From Ruminococcaceae bacterium UBA4306 (GTDB taxonomy: Bacteria; Bacillota; Clostridia; Oscillospirales; Acutalibacteraceae): 8,555 bases of DNA. Position numbers and translations under genes: made by a program. Below are positions 6,056 to 8,555 of the stretch, one piece after another (position 1 is the first letter of the stretch; every line of letters starts with the position of its first letter). The stretch is taken from the NCBI GenBank assembly GCA_002394725.1, contig DGUQ01000029.1:1-8555 (forward strand), written 5' to 3'. Below the pieces are notes generated by a model. That model was not told the origin of the DNA. It did not search any database and was given only the letters and a program-made list of their open reading frames with translations.

Positions 6056-7690
6056 TCAGGTGTACCAGTCGGGCTCTCTGCTTGGGGGATCGATCTTAAA
6101 GAAGATGATATATCCCGTTGTTGTATTGCTGCCCTTATCTTCAAATCCGCTAGCGCAGTCATAATTGTAATCGCCGATGATCGTTGCGTTGGTGTTTTTT
6201 GCGCCGGAGCTGATACAGATCGCGGAGCCTGTTGTGGCGTATACGGTGCCGCGGTTATGGTATATTATTGCGTTTTCAGCGTTGTCCGGGACATAAATCG
6301 CGTGGCAGCCGCCCTTTACGAAAGTATAGGTCAGCGTAAAATCAGAGTTGCTTGAAACCGAGAAGGTGTTGAGGTCGGACTTAGCGGTGGAGTCAAATGT
6401 GCTTCCGTTCGAGTTATCTCTGCCGAGATTCAATTCTACCTTTCTGCGCTCGGGGACCTCAAAGCCACCGCTTGGATTGATGCCCTTTACGTTATCATCG
6501 AGCTTGTAGCCTTTTGTTGCGTCAGCTTTTACCGTTATGAATCTTCCGTTGGAGTCGATGGTAAAATCACACATCGAGTCAATACCCTGCGACCAAGCGT
6601 CGATAAAGCTTCTGCAGCCCTTTTCCGTAGTGTATTTATTAAGATTTGTGGTTTTGAGTGTGTAGGGAGCAACGTCGAGAATGCTGTTATTGTTATCCTC
6701 GATAACCTTTGTAAAAATACCGTCCATCGCGCTGAGGCTTTGGAGCATTTCGGAAGCTGTATTCTCATACTTTGTATAAGGCGCTTCGTCCGCGTTTACT
6801 GTGATGATGTTATTGTCGATTTCATATTCCTTTACTTTTCTTGCCATATTGTTCAGTACATTGATGGCAAAAAAGTCAAGGATAGCGTGCTCCTCCATAG
6901 AGGTTATCTCAGTGTTGATGCCCTTGACAACCTTGTGGTAATCAGGTGTATTTGTATAGCTGTGCTCGTTTTTGTCGGCGGCAATGACCCTGTCAAGCAG
7001 GTAGGATGTGAGCTGTTGATAGCCATTTTCGTGATTGTTGGCGCTGCGCTCGCCCTTAAGGAAGCTGAGCATCGCGTCAAAATCGGCCTGCAGATTGCTT
7101 ACGCTGCAAACGGGGTCGCTGATGATCTCCTTGTAAGTCTTGTACGTGGTGTTGTTGAGCTTACCCATGCCATCGCAGGTGAAATTATCCTTATGCTGAG
7201 AGATACGCTTAAGAACATTAGCGTAATCCTCGGCAATTTTGTCGGTTTGCTTTCTGAATTCCATCGTGCTGATGTTGGAATCAATCATTTGAAGCTGACG
7301 CATCTCTTCGCTGTGATACTTATTTGCTTTTTCCGAAAGGGTCTGAACCTCAGCGAGAACCTCGTTGACCTTAGCCTTGATCTCCTCCGCCTGCTTATTG
7401 ACGTCATCAATAACTTCCTGATTTGAGGGATCGTCGTCCAAACCGAAAATAAGGTTAAATACGGGACCGATCGCCATATTGGCGAGCTTCATACCCGTTG
7501 CGTTAAGTAATGTTTTGCCGACGTACCCGAAGGCGGTCTTTGCCATGCTTCCGACTACATTCTCGGAGACTGAAGGCCCTGCTGCTGCGTTAGCCGAAGC
7601 CGGTGTAATTGTGACTGAGACTACCGAAAATACGGTGATTACGGATAAGGCTGTAGCGATAATTCTTGTTTTGATACCCTTCTTTTTCAT
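6056..7690 (-). CDS. Secreted protein of unknown family: signal peptide, hydrophobic helix region, coiled coil, beta-rich C-terminus
   Basis: The family was not recognised. The protein has 544 residues if it starts at the ATG at 7690, which follows GGGGGTG and a promoter; an upstream in-frame ATG at 7750 lies before that promoter. Residues 1-35 are a Sec signal peptide (KKKGIK, hydrophobic core, PASANA). Residues 45-84 are hydrophobic and probably helical (GKTLLNATGMKLANMAIG, NLIFGL). Residues 91-135 have heptad character and many E/K (VNKQAEEIKAKVNEVLAEV), a likely coiled coil. Charged helical sequence continues to about 345. From about 375 to 530 the protein is beta-like, rich in S, T, N and G. 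Seven cysteines follow the signal: 172, 195, 359, 374, 462, 492, 512. The architecture recalls alpha-helical pore-forming toxins, but no family signature proves it. No sortase motif or C-terminal membrane anchor is seen. It is transcribed divergently from a TetR gene. Confidence 0.85.
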   Translation of the reverse strand: MKKKGIKTRIIATALSVITVFSVVSVTITPASANAAAGPSVSENVVGSMAKTAFGYVGKTLLNATGMKLANMAIGPVFNLIFGLDDDPSNQEVIDDVNKQAEEIKAKVNEVLAEVQTLSEKANKYHSEEMRQLQMIDSNISTMEFRKQTDKIAEDYANVLKRISQHKDNFTCDGMGKLNNTTYKTYKEIISDPVCSVSNLQADFDAMLSFLKGERSANNHENGYQQLTSYLLDRVIAADKNEHSYTNTPDYHKVVKGINTEITSMEEHAILDFFAINVLNNMARKVKEYEIDNNIITVNADEAPYTKYENTASEMLQSLSAMDGIFTKVIEDNNNSILDVAPYTLKTTNLNKYTTEKGCRSFIDAWSQGIDSMCDFTIDSNGRFITVKADATKGYKLDDNVKGINPSGGFEVPERRKVELNLGRDNSNGSTFDSTAKSDLNTFSVSSNSDFTLTYTFVKGGCHAIYVPDNAENAIIYHNRGTVYATTGSAICISSGAKNTNATIIGDYNYDCASGFEDKGSNTTTGYIIFFKIDPPSREPDWYT

Positions 7691-7713
7691 ACTTGACACC
7701 CCCGTAAGATTCT

Positions 7714-7728
7714 TATACTTATAGTATA
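7714..7728. promoter_or_regulatory. 15-bp palindrome over the secreted-protein promoter
   Basis: TATACT (7714-7719) and AGTATA (7723-7728) are perfect inverted arms around TAT. The right arm is exactly the minus-strand -10 box of the secreted-protein promoter. A regulator bound here would block that promoter. AT-rich palindromes also arise by chance near promoters, so the operator role is a guess. Confidence 0.4.
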
Positions 7729-7750
7729 TGGTTTTTTTCACAATAAACAA
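7723..7750 (-). promoter_or_regulatory. Likely promoter of the secreted-protein gene
   Basis: On the minus strand TTGTTT (7745-7750), a 16-base spacer and TATACT (7723-7728) form a reasonable sigma-A promoter, weaker than the others in the window. The leader would be about 25-30 nt. An alternative -10, TATAAG at 7718-7723, would pair with TTGTGA but with a spacer of only 14. Confidence 0.6.
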
Positions 7751-7770
7751 TATTCAATCAAGTCACGATT

Positions 7771-7881
7771 TGTAGCCTAATTGACACATTGGCAGGCAGA
7801 CGTAGTCTAATTTACAGAAATGAATCAATTGTAGCCAACTTGATAATTGCAGCAGTTGATGCTATAATCTAATCGGTTACA
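7771..7881. repeat. Array of 16-bp repeats, about 30 bp apart, between secreted protein and tetR
   Basis: Three copies line up: TGTAGCCTAATTGACA (7771-7786), CGTAGTCTAATTTACA (7801-7816) and TGTAGCCAACTTGATA (7830-7845). A weaker fourth (TAATCTAATCGGTTACA, 7865-7881) follows. The steps are 30, 29 and about 33 bp, close to three turns of the helix, so the copies face the same side. Each has a weak dyad, TGTA-N8-TACA-like. Copy three covers the tetR -35 box and copy four touches the -10. This fits binding sites of the TetR protein for self-repression and control of the divergent gene, which is an inference. Confidence 0.6.
7840..7868 (+). promoter_or_regulatory. Promoter of the tetR-type gene
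   Basis: TTGATA (7840-7845), a 17-base spacer and the perfect TATAAT (7863-7868), with TGC before it as an extended -10, make a near-ideal sigma-A promoter. The start would be near 7875, leaving about 25 nt before ATG. The -35 box lies inside the third 16-bp repeat. Confidence 0.85.
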
Positions 7882-7899
7882 GAAGGGAGAGTTGATTTA

Positions 7900-8478
7900 A
7901 TGGCTGAAAAAAGACCCGACCGCAGGACTATAAAAACGAAAAACGCCATCTTTACGGCGCTTGCGGAGCTGATGGCCGAAAAAGAACTCCGCCATATTAC
8001 CGTTCAGGATATCTCGGACAAGGCAGATATTCATCGCGTCACCTTCTACAAGCATTTTATGGATATATATGATGCTTACGAGCAGCTGACGAAAATAATT
8101 TTAAGCGACGTAGGCATCCTGTTGACTCAGCACGATGAAAAATCGCCCACGAAGTTTTATTATGATATATTAAACTATATGTCGGAACATTCCGTTTATT
8201 TTAAAATGATATTCAGCCCTCACAACACAAGCCGCCTTTATCAAAATTTGCTCAAATTGTTTATCGGCTATGAAGGCTTGTTTTTATCGGAACAGTTTGG
8301 ACCCGATTATCCCGAAAGCGTTTTAACCTGCGCCATTCGCTATCATGTGAACGGCTGTTTTGCCGTGATTGCCGATTGGATCATGACCGATCTTGAACAG
8401 CCGCGGGAATATATCGTTAAAATGCTGTCCGAGCTTGACAAAAACATCTATGCGTATTTGAGAAGTCAGCAAACATAA
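7900..8478 (+). CDS. TetR/AcrR-family transcriptional regulator
   Basis: This 192-residue protein has the standard TetR length. Its N-terminal DNA-binding domain spans about residues 8-55: helix one is RTIKTKNAIFTALAELM (9-25), and the helix-turn-helix is ITVQDISDKADIHRVTFYKHF (33-53), ending in the family-typical TFYKHF. The rest (about 60-190) is the helical ligand-binding and dimer domain, which is too variable to name a ligand. AAGGGAG at 7883-7889 is a good ribosome binding site. Codons are more AT-rich (TTT, TTA, AAA) than in the genes at the left of the window, which may hint at separate acquisition. It is transcribed away from the secreted-protein gene across a gap with iterated repeats, so it probably represses itself and perhaps that gene. 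No terminator follows within the window, so a downstream gene may share its transcript. Confidence 0.92.
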   Translation: MAEKRPDRRTIKTKNAIFTALAELMAEKELRHITVQDISDKADIHRVTFYKHFMDIYDAYEQLTKIILSDVGILLTQHDEKSPTKFYYDILNYMSEHSVYFKMIFSPHNTSRLYQNLLKLFIGYEGLFLSEQFGPDYPESVLTCAIRYHVNGCFAVIADWIMTDLEQPREYIVKMLSELDKNIYAYLRSQQT

Positions 8479-8555
8479 GATCCTGTGTGTCATGCGACAT
8501 AGGCGGATGGATTCGATCTCAGTACCAAAGAAGAACGAAAGCTGATGACAAAAAA

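Noticed and set aside
6740..7426. 228-codon plus-strand frame with hydrophobic, membrane-like stretches
   Set aside because: It is antisense to the secreted-protein coiled-coil region. The V, L and I come from reading lysine, asparagine and aspartate codons backwards. No ribosome binding site was seen.
7691..7899. Attachment site or transposon end suggested by the repeats near tetR
   Set aside because: The copies are direct, evenly spaced and overlap promoter boxes, with no integrase or transposase nearby. Operators explain them better.

Overview
The window reads as chromosomal DNA of a gut-type Clostridia, probably an Oscillospiraceae/Ruminococcus-like bacterium. This is an inference from the split transketolase, the style of the AraC and TetR regulators, sigma-A promoters close to consensus, and compact hairpin repeats of a kind common in that group. 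Coding density is high and there are no RNA genes, CRISPR arrays or recognisable transposases.

Layout. (1) 1-243 is the C-terminal end of a transketolase C-subunit, closed by a strong terminator. (2) 320-1264 encodes an asparaginase-fold protein with an unusual active site. It is followed at once by a 157-bp MITE-like element whose ends are identical inverted hairpins, and then by an EamA/DMT transporter (1450-2343). (3) An AraC-family regulator on the minus strand (2525-3406) faces the transporter across a shared, bidirectional terminator. Its roughly 250-nt leader is packed with short hairpins. (4) Divergent from it, two near-consensus promoters stand with their -35 boxes only 8 bp apart. 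The rightward one drives a two-gene unit: a predicted lipoprotein with a ComEC-like metallo-beta-lactamase domain and an Ada-type zinc knuckle (3756-4820), and an FkbM-family methyltransferase (4827-5879). (5) A minus-strand gene (6056-7690) encodes a secreted 544-residue protein of unknown family. It has a hydrophobic helical segment followed by a long coiled coil, and a beta-rich C-terminal part. (6) Divergent from it is a TetR-family regulator (7900-8478). The 209-bp gap between them holds a close-to-consensus promoter for tetR, a weaker promoter for the secreted protein, and a series of 16-bp repeats spaced about 30 bp, likely operators.

How the parts may work together. The most system-like unit is the TetR regulator, its iterated repeats and the secreted helical protein: the arrangement suggests a secreted effector under a ligand-responsive repressor. 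The AraC gene and the MBL/FkbM pair form a second divergent unit, where the AraC protein may control itself and its neighbour. Both statements rest on gene arrangement and are inference. No complete novel defence or metabolic system can be proved from this window; the secreted protein with its repeat-rich control region is the best candidate for something undescribed.
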